Below are positions 11,025 to 22,145 of a stretch of 64,000 nucleotides of DNA, piece after piece. The notes under the pieces are model-generated. The model searched no databases and was not told the origin of the DNA. It saw only the letters and a list, made by a program, of their open reading frames with translations. The stretch spans positions 182,006,526-182,070,525 of the forward strand of contig CM038039.1 of NCBI GenBank assembly GCA_021397845.1, read 5' to 3'. This stretch comes from Areca catechu. Taxonomy: Eukaryota; Streptophyta; Magnoliopsida; Arecales; Arecaceae. Both the position numbers and the translations under genes were made by a program. Every line of letters begins with the position of its first letter. The stretch's first letter is position 1.

Positions 11025-12100
11025 AGCTATTTAGTACTCTTCACCTATATTCGACTGGTACCATTTGTGATACTCACAGCAAGGGCAATATCAGGTCGCA
11101 TACATAACATGGCATACACGAGGCTCTATATTGCCAAAGCATAAGGAATCTTGCTCATGTATTGAATCTCCTCAAGTGTGCTAGGACATGACTTCTTGGA
11201 GAGACTAATGCCATGTGTGAGAGGTAGAAATCCCCTTTTAGAGTTCTCCATGCTGAACCTTGTTAGCACTTCCTCTATGTACATTTTTTGTGACAGGCCA
11301 AGCATCCTATTCAGTATATCTCTATAGACCTTAATTCCTAGAATATAAGATGCTGTACTTAGGTCTTTCATGAAAAATTCCTTGGATAACCAACTCTTGA
11401 TCGAGAATAGCATGGGAATATCATTCCTAATAAGGACAATGTCATCCACATACATCTGAGGAATGTCATGGCCATCCTATTGACCTTCTTGTCAATATAA
11501 GACTCCCCCCATTTCTAATAAAATCAAATGACTTGATCACATCATTGAAATAAGTATTATAACTCCAAGAAGAAATCCATAAATGGACCTGTGCAGCTTG
11601 CAAAGTTTGTGATCTCCATCACTTGAAATGAAATCTAAAGGCTACTTCATATAGATATCTTTCTTGAGATATTCATTAAAGAATGCTATTTCCACATCCA
11701 TCTATCATAACTTGGAATCATAAAGTGCTACAATGACAAGCAATGTGTAGATGGATTTCAGCATGGCTACTAACGAAAAGGTACCCTAATAGTCAATGCC
11801 TTCACACTAACTATACCCCTAAGCCACTACCAAGCTTTATAGGTTTCTACCTTACTATTTGCACCTATCTTCTTTTTCTAGATCCATTTACATCCCATGG
11901 GTACAATACTCTCAAGCGGATCCACTAAGGTCCAGACTTGGTTCTTGTACATTGAGTTAATTTTTAACTCCATAGTACTAAACCATTTCTCGAAGTCGAT
12001 GTCTGACATCACCTTGTCATAGGTCATGGGATCAACTACTTGATCCCTATCTCCCATAAGCAACACTTCCTTTATGTCCTTTGAAAGCATACTTAAGTAT
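11025..12100 (-). pseudogene. RE4 reverse transcriptase remnant
   Basis: The minus strand carries NQVWTLVDPLESIVPMGCKWI (split by stops) at 12090-11878, then a degraded stretch, then 11455-11126 starting MYVDDIVLIRND and continuing SYILGIKVYRDILNRMLGLSQ. The YVDD catalytic box is intact at 11452-11441. Sequence 11460-11880 corresponds to the fingers and palm N-terminal part but has multiple frame breaks. It is related to the RE13 RT, which contains ALYVDDILLIGNG. Confidence 0.8.
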
Positions 12101-13124
12101 CATTCAAGAGGGTAGGAGACTCTATTAGACCTACAATGTGGAGAAGGTGGAGCTACATTGACTAGCTCAACTATAATAGATTCAATAGGTTCTACAGTAT
12201 GTTGCTCAATAGAGAACTTTTCTTTGAGCTCAATTTGCCTCCCACTTCAACCATCTTGGATAAACTAGTTTTCCAAGAATATAGCATTTTGGCTCATAGT
12301 CACATTATGATCTTCTGGAAAGTAAAAGTAGTATCCTAATGACTCTTTATGATATCCAATAAAATAGGCTCTTATAGACCTAGCATCTAAATTATCTATT
12401 TGTTACCTTTTGACATGGGCTAGATATCTCCAAATCTTGATATGATCAAGACATAGAATTTTACCATACCATATCTCATTTGATATGATAGAAACTAATT
12501 TAGAGGGAACACTATTTAATATATAAATGGTAGTATGTAGGGCATATCTTCAAAGATATAAGGGCAAATTAATGAAACACAACATGGATCGAACCATATC
12601 TAATAGGGTCCTATTTCTCCTTTCTGATATCCCGTTGAGCTGAGGCATACTAGGAGTCCACTATGTGACAATGTCATTCTCCTTGAGATAACTCAGAAAT
12701 TTTTAACTAAGGTGTTGACTTCTTTGATCTGATCAAAGAACCTTGAGAGTTTTTTTTATTTACTTCTCTCTTCATGTCTAAATTCTCTAAACTTTTTAAA
12801 TACTTCAGACTTGTGTCTCATAAGAAATATATACCTATACTATGAGTAATCATTGATAAAGGTAATGAAGTACTAGAAACCATTCTTGGCCTATATATCA
12901 AATGGCCCATATACATCGGTGTGTACCAGGGCAAGTACCTTAGTGGCCCTCTCTCCATGTCTCATAAAAGGTAACTTGGTCATCTTTTCTTGAAGGCAAT
13001 ATTCATAAACTAGAAAAAAATCTAAATTTAATGAGCAAAGGATACCATCTTTCTTCAGTTTGTTTATCCTGTCCTCATCAATATGATCAAATCTTAGATG
13101 ACACGTACTTGTGGTTAAGGTCAT
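12101..13124 (-). pseudogene. RE4 integrase and pre-integrase remnant
   Basis: On the minus strand 13124-12891 carries the pre-integrase end (LRFDHIDEDRINKLKKDGIL, then CLQEKMTKLPF) and the first catalytic region HTDVYGPF. Core and C-terminal integrase follow, in pieces, down to about 12100. It resembles the same part of RE13 (LGHVNQYRISKL, HIDVCGPM). Several stops and frameshifts make it non-functional. Confidence 0.75.
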
Positions 13125-13204
13125 CTCTAGGTCTCTTATGACCTATAGCATCATTAATTGCACATTAACATTAACTGACTCATTAGTATATAAATAGTAG
13201 AGGC

Positions 13205-14674
13205 TATTGCTCAGGTGGCTTTCCAAGAGGGTGATGAATTGGGATATAAAACTTTCTTGCAAATATGTGCACTTTGAAAATCTTTTATTATCGATGTTGT
13301 GACAGATAATGCAATGCGGAAGCAAATAAATAAATACAATGAAGTCAATCAAGCATAATAACAAACACAAGGAAATAGAGTGGTTCGAAGGAACCCGCTC
13401 CTACGTCCACTACCCAAGCATGACTTGGGATTTCTACTATATCCCCCATCGAAATACAGTCGAATTATTTTAATAGGCTTACAATCCAAATCTCTACACT
13501 TTGGTTTTAAACCGGGCTCACCAAAGAAACCCTAACCTTAGGTTTTAATAGGCTCACCTAAAAACCTTCAACACTCACAAGACACAGCCCCTTGCTACTC
13601 TTGGAGAGAAAACAAGATATATCAAATGAAAATAGCAACTTTACAACAAACCCAATTTGTTTGGTAGTTACCGATGAAGTTCAAATTGAAGCCTTGCTTT
13701 AGATGCTCTTGAATACTCTTAAAGCTGCTTCTTGACTTCCTCAAAAGTTGGATTCAATGAATGAAGATGATTTGGAGAAGCTTTGAATCCTTTCTTGAAT
13801 GCTCACTTGAAGTTGGTTGGTGAAAGACTTGAAATTCCCTTGAATGCTCTTTTTCTCTCAAGGAATAATAAATGGTTAATTATTTAATCCATCATAAATA
13901 CTCCCTTTTATAGTCTTCAAGCAAAACTAGTCATTGTAGGGCCTAGGGAACCGAAATAGAGCTATTGGAGGGCAATTTGAATTCAAAAATTTGATTCAAC
14001 AACTAGCCGTTAGAAAGCCAGAACCCATCACTCAAAGCGGCTCAAAAATCTTGAGTCAGCTCAAAGTTGTAGACAGACCAAAAACAAACTTTGGATGAGT
14101 CGGGTCTTTTGGGTTGAGTCAGCTCGAAGTCTCAATCAGGAAAAATACAAACTCTGGACGAGTCGGCTCTTCTATGTCTAGTCGCCTCATGGCTTTAGTA
14201 TCTGAACTTTGTGAATTGCATACTCTGGGTGAGTCAGCTCATTATGCTCGAGTCGGCTCGAACTTCTGAAACTTTGAGACTCTCCGTGCCATGCCAGATC
14301 ATGAGTCAGCTCTTGGTCCATGAGTCAGATCGAGGTCTGTGAGTCGCCTCAAGCAAAACTTCTTTAAAGCAATTTCCAACAAGAGCAAGTCTTCCAAATA
14401 CTTCAAAAAACTTACCATAGATGTCCAACCTATTTATACTCACTCTATACTAATTTTTAGCCCTTTTTACAAGATTACAAAGATAAAAATTAGGGCTTTA
14501 CAACTTGAGATGTACAAAAGTTCATACAATACTGAAATACATTTTAACTGAATAAAAAATCAAATGATACAATGATAAATGCTTCCTGCAAAAGCTTCTT
14601 GAGTAATTGAAAAAATTATAATCCATATATGCTCCAATATTTTGTAATCATCAAAATCATTCCAGGGGTCAACA
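13205..14674 (-). repeat. RE5 3' LTR
   Basis: 1470 bp. On the minus strand it starts TGTTGACCCC at 14674 and ends ...AGCAATA at 13205 (CA decayed to TA). Between 14053 and 14352 there are about ten copies of a near-palindromic GAGTCGGCTCGA-like motif, also in the 5' LTR and at 17113-17156. It matches the 5' LTR once RE7 and a 76-bp duplication are removed. Confidence 0.9.
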
Positions 14675-15130
14675 ATCTCCCCCTTTTTGATGATGACAAA
14701 ACATCGGGCATGAAAAGCTTTAGAACACTTTACAATTACATGTAATGACATACTATGTATCGATATTCACATGTATCAGTGCGTATTCAAGGTAGTATGT
14801 ATTAGAACAAATGAAGTATCAAGATGTTGAAATGACTTAGTATCAAGACAATATATCAACATGTATCAGGGCAATAAGGTTACTATACTATTCATGTAAG
14901 CAAGTATCTGATTATATACAAGTTACCAAGATACTAATTTCTAACTTGGTCAGGAGAACTTTTCACTTTATATTTGAAAGAAATTTTAATAATTTTCCCC
15001 CTTTCTTATATAATAAAAATTTCAATTATAGCTCCCCCTTACTTAATAATGTACCATTGCTTCCCCATTTTATCATACTCATCTTATCATACTCATTTAT
15101 TCATTTTCATGCACTTCTCCCCCTTTTTGT
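14675..15130 (-). other. RE5 polypurine tract cluster
   Basis: The primary PPT (minus: AAAAAGGGGGAGAT, 14675-14688) abuts the 3' LTR. Further purine runs of the same type lie at about 14993-15003, 15029-15038 and 15116-15127, the last again AAAAAGGGGGAG. Repeated PPTs before the 3' LTR are described for Sireviruses. The sequence between them is AT-rich and non-coding. Confidence 0.75.
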
Positions 15131-15338
15131 CAGAAACAAAACATATACCTTTTAGTGGGAACATTCATTCACAATCATTCATACATATGTATCAATCAAA
15201 ACATAAAATTTTCAAAACACACATATATATATAGATATGTAAAGTCAGTACAGGATGTGATACAGTACAAAAGTGCTAAGCACAACAAAATAGTATCACA
15301 TTCAAGAGAAAATGCAGAAAAAACTAAAGATCTAATGC

Positions 15339-16968
15339 TCAAAAAGAAGCACTATACACATCTTCACTGGACTCATCTTCATTGGAAGAAGAGCCAACTT
15401 CTAAAATGCCACGTTGAGGTTTAAATTTTGGAAACCTAGGTCTAAGGTCCCTCAGTCTAGTCCTAATGGGTGCAGTAGGTTTAGGAACTCTAGGTTTAAA
15501 CCTAGAAGGAGGTTCTGAAGAGATCTGGATGGGAGTGAGCTGCACAGAAGGAGGATCAGACAAGATTAAAGTACTGGTGCTCGAAATCTGAGTTGCTTGA
15601 GTGTCAAATACACCAGTGCTCTGTCCCTCAATGCCCTGTGCACCAGTACCATCCCCAACTATAGGAGTATCTGCAATAGGTGTGTCAGTAGAAGGCTCAG
15701 TCTCTCCATGTGCAATGTCAGCATGATCATCTAGTCCTGCAGGTGGTGGAGAAGGTGCTGATGGGCCAGCTGCACTGATCTTCTAAAGAACTCTCAAGAT
15801 CTGCTGAAAACCATCTCGCATCTCAGTCTATAGATAAACTATCTTGGCATCAGTCTCTGCCCTGCCTCTTTGCAAAGTAGAAAGCTCATCCAAGATATCC
15901 TACAATCTATGATCATCTCTCGAACCACCAGTATCAGTCTCTCTCACAGGTGACTAGGATAGAGTGGGTGCTGGCTCAGAGGGTCCAGCCTCATCAGTAA
16001 GTCTCTCTACCTTAATGCCCTGTGGTTGACCAGTCTGGTCATCCTCATCGAACTCCTCATCAGAATGTGTAGCTCTCTGCCCGGAGGTCTTTCGAATCCA
16101 ATGTCCATTCACCTTAAGAAATCCCATTCTGCTCAAAGATTTTACATTATACCTGTTAGTGTGTAGCTGGGGCCTACTGTCCTCACCTAATAAGTCAACC
16201 TCAGCATCCTGGAAAAGAAGGGTAAACACCATACCATAGTGAAGGCAGGCTCATGCCCTGCAAGCTACTTCCCTCATATGAGAGATCATAATATAGGGCA
16301 ACTTGAGAGCTTTCCCCTATATCAAACATCTCATAAACATTAAATCCCTTTCACTTACCCAGTCGAATCTCCCTTTTATGGGTAAGAACACTCGGCTAAT
16401 AATATTATGAGTAAGCCTCATCTCCAAAGATAATAAATTTACCCTAACATGGATAATCCTAGAAACATCACTCCTCTCCAGGACTTTTCTTAGTGTCCTC
16501 TGCTTTTCTTTCAACACCAAAAAACTTTCACCTTCTTTGGGAACTTAAAGAATGCTGCTCAATTTCTGCTTATTCACCACAATGCTTTTACCTTTAATAG
16601 TGGATTCCAAATGAAAAGTGCCTATGGATTGGTTTTCAAAGAACTGTCTCACTAGGATTGGATATGTAGGAAAATCAAGCATGAAAAATGATTTCCAACC
16701 CTGAGCATTTAGCCAATCTCCTATCCTTAGGTGTTCTTATTCTAGAAAGTCAAAATCCACAAATCTTCTGGATGTTACCTATCTATTTCCTATAAGGATG
16801 ATCTACTTGGGGGCTTTTGGAGCTTCGGATTGTTGTTCTTCATGCTGCTCTTCCATGGAATGTGAAGCCGAAGCATCTAGCATCTAGCCTTCTCTTTGTC
16901 CTCCATTCCTCCATAACCGATCGCACAACCCTCTTCGGTCTCTTTGCAACAACCTTCCTAGGACCCAT
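15339..16968 (-). pseudogene. RE5 post-pol (env-like) ORF remnant
   Basis: Minus-strand pieces in order: a basic start at 16968 (MGPRKVVAKRPKRVV), a region with RRFVDFDFLE and RIGDWLNAQGWKSFF, open parts 16520-16317 and 16232-15954 (acidic SDEEFDEDD, ending PSEPAPTLS), a Pro/Ser/Thr-rich stretch, and 15563-15339 (SNEDESSEDVYSASF). Stops and frameshifts interrupt it. Sireviruses carry an extra frame here, often called env-like; this one also resembles the plant-transposon domain usually found in such frames. I see no signal peptide or clear membrane segment, so an envelope role is not supported by the sequence. Confidence 0.6.
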
Positions 16969-17302
16969 CTTGCTTGGATTGAAGATTAGGAAGGGTTCTA
17001 GAGATTTTTTAAGGCTTAAGAGAGGGAACGATTGGAGTTTAATAGTAGAAACGGAAAGAAAATGGGTTTGTAAACTAACAAAACCTTATTTAAAAAAGCT
17101 TCAGCCGGTCCTTTGAGTCGACTCGACAGGATAGGGGATTGCTTGAGTCGGCTCGAGCAACAACATAGGAAAAGGCTCAAACATTCAAACTATCGATTTT
17201 ATGGGTAAATCAATACTGGATCAAGCGATCAAAAGCTCTAAATTGACTTTTGAAAACTCTAGATAATTTTTCCTATATTTTTGAAAAATTAGGTCAACAG
17301 TT
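16969..17302 (-). other. RE5 spacer between RNase H and env-like ORF
   Basis: Non-coding on the minus strand. It contains two copies of the LTR-type palindrome (GAGTCGACTCGAC near 17116 and GAGTCGGCTCGAG near 17145), outside any LTR. Confidence 0.6.
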
Positions 17303-17880
17303 TTAATAAGGGTCACACAAACCTAGCTCACCTCTAATCTTTTCAAATCTATCTTGGCTAAGAGGTTTGGTGAAAATATGCGCTAATTGGTTCTCAGTTG
17401 GTACAAATTCTAATTCTACGACATTATTTAAGACATGATCTCTAATAAAATGATGTCTAATTTCTATATGCTTTGTTCTAGAATGTTGAATTGGATTTTT
17501 TGATAAATTAATAGCACTAGTATTATCACATTTGATAAAAAATTTAGATAGGATAACACCATAATCTTCTAGCTGTTGCTTGATCCACAACACTTGTGCA
17601 CAACAGCTCCCTGCAGCCACATTTTCTGCCTCAGTAGTAGATAGTGCAACAGAGTTCTATTTACAACAGTGCTATGAAATCAAGTTAACACCTAGAAATT
17701 GGCATGTGCCACTGGTGCTTTTTCTATCAATCATACAGCCACTATAATCAGCATCAGAATAACTAATTAACTTAAAGATGAATGCTTGGAATACCATAAT
17801 CCTATGTTATATATGACTTTAAGATATTTGAAAATTCTTTTAACAGCAATAATGTGTGATTCTTTTGGATTTGATTGAAA
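17303..17880 (-). pseudogene. RE5 RNase H (3' part of pol, separated by RE6)
   Basis: Reads on the minus strand from the RE6 junction: CSRFQSNPKES, then a degraded piece with SDADYSGC and ALSTTEAE (catalytic Glu region), then an open stretch 17620-17303 with the CDNTSAINLSKNP and RTKHIEIRHHFIRDH motifs and the terminal FTKPLSQDRFEKIRGELGL. A stop lies just before NSVALS. This is the classic copia RNase H end. The N-terminal half of the same gene lies at 26674 onward on the other side of RE6. Confidence 0.85.
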
Positions 17881-17894
17881 ACGTGAACACATAT

Positions 17895-19469
17895 TGGTGC
17901 AGGCACCAGACTCAGAAGAAGACTTCAGGGCTCCATCTGGATCTCTGATTGACCTTGCCCGAAGAATTAGGATTTTCTAGCTTTGTAATAAGGGTTGACT
18001 TGGTCAACTCAATTTTAGTCTTGAGTCTGTATTTCCCTGCAATTTAAATTTTGTTGAGTCCTAGTAGTGGCCTAGGTCTTCTCCAGGTTGGTGACATCTT
18101 TTTCAAGTCAAGGTCCAGGGTGCCACATTTTCTCCCAGGCTCAAGTAAGTGGGCGCCACACTCCCAGCCACACGCCAGAATCCAAGGGGCGCCACATCTC
18201 CATCCAGTGTACTTTGGTCCCCACACCACAAGAAAGCAGGTCCCTTCTTTCATGCACCACTTAAGGAGAAATCAATTTAGGATCCTCAATCCAAGGAGGC
18301 ACCCAAAATATTTCCATAAGAGCCAAGCTATGAAAAGAAAGGAGCAAAGCTTGGGGAGCAAGACTAGGAGGCGCCCAAATATTTCCAAATAAAACCAGGC
18401 ATGGAAGGAAGAAAAATTTTCTTGAAGAGCAAGGCTAGGAGGCGCCACCTACTTACCATTTAGAGCCACCAATCAACACTTATGGAAGCTCTTGGCCGGC
18501 CATATGAGAAGGATTTGATTCTACAAGCCTAATTTGAGGATCCGTCCTATTAGTCCCACATGGAAAGATGTAAAACCCTAACCTCTGGTAAAGGCCTATA
18601 AAATAAATCCCTCTTGTAAGTTTTAAAGGACACTGATGAATGAATTCAATTTATGTGTGAGCAAACTTTGTGTTTCTCTCTTCCGCACTTGCATTCAGGT
18701 GTTGAGCTCCGTGAGGGAGTAAATCCGGGTTCCTTAGGAACCTTGAGGAGGTGTGAGATCTCCAATCCCAAAACCCTAGGTTAGCCACTTCACTTCCAAA
18801 CCCTAGCCACCCATCATCCTCTTCATTCCACCAAACCCTAGCCTACCACATCTCTCACGGCCCCTCTCTCCAAGTAGAGGCCGACCACCAGCATCCGGGT
18901 CCAGTTTCGGCTACTTCGAATACAAAGCAAATTCCAGAGGAAGTCAGATCAGCATCCAGGAGAATCAGAATTTCATCAACATCAACTTTCAAGTTCTTCT
19001 CTCTGGTAAATCCTTCCTTGAGTATCTGGTTCCATAACTTGTTCTTCTTCTTTCCCAGATCTTGAGTTCAGGAGAAGCCAACGCTGCCAAAGGACCAGTA
19101 TTGGAGGATCCATTGCGAAGATATCCGAATCTGGGGATCCAACAATCTGCTCAAGAGAGTCCTTCCACTAAACTCCGTGAAGATCACTATCTGGTCATAC
19201 CCCTTCTCTTCTCTTTACTTTTGTCCTGTTGAAAGTTCAGAGCGAAACCCTAGATCTGAGAGTTTCTCAACCCCCAGCGATCCTTTACTTCTGAACTACT
19301 CTGATAACCTAGTTTCTTTAAATTGTGCTTTCAATTATTACATAGTTTCTTTCAATTTAGTTTAACTTTCTTTTGAGTCAAAGACGACTTCTGAAAGTAT
19401 AAAAAAAAAAAAAAAAAAAAAAATCTTAATTCACTTCCACATCGCATAGTCTTCTTTCGTTCTGCATCA
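17895..19469 (+). repeat. RE6 5' LTR
   Basis: 1575 bp, TGGTGCAGGCACC...TTCTGCATCA. TATA box at 18597-18605; a run of 23 A at 19401-19423 (20 A in the 3' LTR). The R region probably begins near TGATGAATGAA at 18634, about 37 nt after the TATA box. Confidence 0.93.
18597..18605 (+). promoter_or_regulatory. TATA box in RE6 5' LTR
   Basis: TATAAAATA, preceded by GGCC. The equivalent site is at about 25802-25810 in the 3' LTR. The inferred start of the RNA about 30-37 nt downstream coincides with the breakpoint of the inverted LTR arm in RE7. Confidence 0.65.
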
Positions 19470-19472
19470 TTT

Positions 19473-19486
19473 TGGTATCAGAGCCC
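19473..19486 (+). other. RE6 primer-binding site (tRNA-iMet)
   Basis: TGGTATCAGAGCCC, complementary to the 3' end of initiator-Met tRNA, 3 nt after the LTR end. Confidence 0.9.
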
Positions 19487-20372
19487 TGTCTAGGGTTTCT
19501 GACTTGCTTGCATGTTTTGAGTGTCTCTCTTTTTTACTTTGTCTGCTCGAAGTAGACTCCCCAGGACGTCCGGTCCTTGGAACAAAGCGAGGTGCAAGCC
19601 TCCTCTTCCCATTCCACGAGGTGTTCCTAGGGCGTGTAGGGGATCCGCTGGGTTACAACTTCGTAGCAGGAATTGTAAACGGGGGAAGCATTATATTTTC
19701 AGTCTATAACTGCCATGTTGCAGGAATTGTTTCTCATTGCAGGTAGCTCGAAATTGCATGATTTTTATTTTGCTAGAACCAGTATAATTGAAACTATTTT
19801 AAATAATTTTACTGTAATTTATTGGTTTCTGTGGAATTTCTGATAGTTAAATTACAGCAACTCTGTTTCTATGTTTCTGCAATTCAATTTTTTTGAGTGA
19901 TCATCTCCTAATTCATCTTAAGGGCAATTGAGCATCTAAGATAAGGGGAGGAGTTGATAACCTCTCCTTAGCCCAAAACCACCACCCATTCATTCGATCC
20001 TAAGCCTAATTTTAAAATTTATTAGACTTAATTTATCCTAGTGGGCTAGGGACACCAACAAGTCGGGTCCAGCTAGGGTTTAGTCAGTTTGTCTGGTTAC
20101 TCTGTGTGTCTTTGTACTCAGTATCTAGAACGGTGGTTCAGGGATTCTATCCTGAAGGGCTTGTGTGCTGGTCCGCCTACCTGGCCAATCTCTGATTGGT
20201 GTCTAGGATTGGCATTTAGGGACCTAACACTCCCCTTACACCTGCCTGGCTGAGTCCCGAGTTACTACAGGCTAGCTTGCCACTCTGATTGGGCATCTAG
20301 TTTGGGCTCTAGGTCTAGTTAGCCTGTAGTCATTTCAGTCGAGTCTCATTTGATGTGTTTGCTTGCATCATC
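19487..20372 (+). other. RE6 5' leader
   Basis: About 890 nt without a supported gene. It includes the shared stem domain at 19573-19633. The rest is closely matched by the RE7 leader (32957-33845), including GGGCAATTGAGCATC/GGGCATTTGAGCATC near 19921 and 33391 and the segment just before gag. Confidence 0.8.
19573..19633 (+). other. RE6 copy of the shared leader stem domain
   Basis: CCTTGGAAC (19575-19583) pairs with GTTCCTAGG (19623-19631) with one mismatch. An inner GAGG-tgcaag-CCTC hairpin lies at 19589-19602, followed by CTTCCCATTCCACGAGG. It lies 88 nt downstream of the PBS. RE7 has the same fold at 33043-33099 with all nine pairs possible, one of them G-U. Confidence 0.65.
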
Positions 20373-22145
20373 ATGTCTACCCGGAATGGAGTACCCTACC
20401 AACCTGGTCAAACCCAACCAGATTTAGAGGCCATTGTTAGAAATCTTATCGAAAGTATGAACAAATTGAGTCAAGATATGACTGCTACTTTTGCCCAATT
20501 TAAAGAACAAGTCCATGAGAATCTTACCCAGCTTAGTGATCGAGTCCAAGTACTTGAGGAACCTAGGCATCAGAATTGGACTCCTGACCTAGATTTTAAT
20601 GTGCCTCAACCTCACCCACACCAGGAGCCTAGAAGACCTTTATACAGAGATCCTGAACCTAATCATAGGAGGCCTGACCTAGAGCCTGAAGATAGAGATG
20701 ATAGGTTCATTCGGAACATCAAATTAGATGCACCCACTTTTGATGGTAGCTTAAACCCTAAGGTGTATTTTGATTGGGAGGGTGAGATGGACCAGTACTT
20801 TGAGTGGTATGCCATGTCTGAGGAAAGGAAGTTCAAGTTTGCCAAGATGAAGTTAGTACATCAGGCTTGGTTATACTGGGAGAACATTGAGCTAACCACT
20901 AGAAGACGAAATGTTGAGCCCATAACCACTTGGCAGGGTATGAACGAGAAGCTTAGAGATAAGTACCTATCCATTTCATACCAGCAGAATCTGTTAGACC
21001 AATGGCAGACCTTGAAACAAGGGAACCGATCTATATCAGACTACATAACCACCTTTGATGAATACTTGATGAGATGTGATGTGAGTGAAGCCCATGAGGT
21101 CACTTTGTCTAGGTTTAGGGCTGGACTTAGGGAAGACATTAAGAGGGAGTTGTTTATGAGAGAGGTTACTGACCTAGACCAAGCCTATCAGATTGCACTG
21201 AACACTGAGAAGTTTCAAAGAGGACCTATGCCTTCTAAGGTTAGTGCCCCAATCCCAAGAAATGGACCTAGCCAAGTTACCCCTAGTAAACCTAGTCAGG
21301 GTATTCCCACCCCTAGGCCCATGGACAAAGGTAAGGCACCTGACACCCAGAGAACCCCTAGTATCACATGTTTTAAGTGCCAGAAACCCGGTCATATCTC
21401 CAGCCAGTGCACAGCCATAGCCTGTTTTAAGTGCCATAGGATAGGTCATGTTTCTAGCCAGTGCCCTCGTAGATCCCTTTACATAGAAGAAGGAGAGGAA
21501 GAGAATTCCAGGCCCAATGAAGAATTTGAAGAAGTTTATGAGACCGGAATGAATTTGGTTGATGAGTATGAAGGAGAGGAGGAATCCACAGAGTCTGACC
21601 AGTTAGGGGTTGTGAGATGCATCCTGTCCCAGAGTAGAGTTCAGGAGGATTGGCGTAGGACTAACATCTTACAGACTTTCCTTAAACTAGGGGATAAGGT
21701 ATGTAAGATCATCATAGATAGTGGGAGCTGTGTGAATGCCATTTCTGCTAGCACTGTCAAAATGTTAGGCTTAACCCCAGTCCCCCACCCCAACCCCTAT
21801 AAGGTTTCTTGGGTAGACTCTACCTCTATACCCATCCAGTCTAGATGTCAGGTCCAAATCCAAATGCAATCATATCAAGAGAAGATTTGGTGTGATGTCT
21901 TGTCCATGGGGGTGAGCAGTATAATTCTTGGGAGACCTTGGTTATATGATCATGATGCCACCCTCTTAGGAAAATCCAATACCTGTGTCTTTAGTTTTAA
22001 TGGGAAAAGAATCACAATCCATTCAGTCCCTCTTAAGGACAAGATAGCTAAAGGACCCAATAAGGTCAGAGAGATGAAGACTGGAGTGAACCTAATTAGT
22101 GCTAAGGATCTAGAACAAGAAATTCATAGTGGTTCACCCATTTGA
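20373..22145 (+). CDS. gag: RE6 Gag and aspartic protease
   Basis: Structural protein plus processing enzyme of a Ty3/gypsy element, 590 residues from the ATG at 20373. I prefer this start because the equivalent Met is conserved in RE7 (33846), RE9 (50717) and RE11 (45305). A coiled-coil-like N-terminus (residues about 15-65) is followed by a Pro-rich linker, the Retrotrans_gag domain (about 115-270; PTFDGSLNP...WLYWENIE), two CCHC zinc knuckles (residues 333-346 CFKCQKPGHISSQC and 351-364 CFKCHRIGHVSSQC), an acidic linker, and a protease with DSG at 449-451 and ILGRPWL downstream. The TGA at 22143 is read as a sense codon at the aligned position of RE9, so gag-protease-pol was probably one frame. 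Confidence 0.92.
   Translation: MSTRNGVPYQPGQTQPDLEAIVRNLIESMNKLSQDMTATFAQFKEQVHENLTQLSDRVQVLEEPRHQNWTPDLDFNVPQPHPHQEPRRPLYRDPEPNHRRPDLEPEDRDDRFIRNIKLDAPTFDGSLNPKVYFDWEGEMDQYFEWYAMSEERKFKFAKMKLVHQAWLYWENIELTTRRRNVEPITTWQGMNEKLRDKYLSISYQQNLLDQWQTLKQGNRSISDYITTFDEYLMRCDVSEAHEVTLSRFRAGLREDIKRELFMREVTDLDQAYQIALNTEKFQRGPMPSKVSAPIPRNGPSQVTPSKPSQGIPTPRPMDKGKAPDTQRTPSITCFKCQKPGHISSQCTAIACFKCHRIGHVSSQCPRRSLYIEEGEEENSRPNEEFEEVYETGMNLVDEYEGEEESTESDQLGVVRCILSQSRVQEDWRRTNILQTFLKLGDKVCKIIIDSGSCVNAISASTVKMLGLTPVPHPNPYKVSWVDSTSIPIQSRCQVQIQMQSYQEKIWCDVLSMGVSSIILGRPWLYDHDATLLGKSNTCVFSFNGKRITIHSVPLKDKIAKGPNKVREMKTGVNLISAKDLEQEIHSGSPI

Noticed and set aside
16817..17116. A 99-codon plus-strand frame
   Set aside because: It is the complement of the RE5 env-like region and adjacent spacer.
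18051..18392. A 113-codon frame repeated at 25256-25597
   Set aside because: It lies wholly inside the RE6 LTRs and is conserved only because the two LTRs are recent copies; it has no domain, and the opposite strand is also open.
19401..19423. Poly-A run as the tail of a retrogene or LINE
   Set aside because: The run is internal to the LTR and present at the same place in both RE6 LTRs (23 and 20 A).
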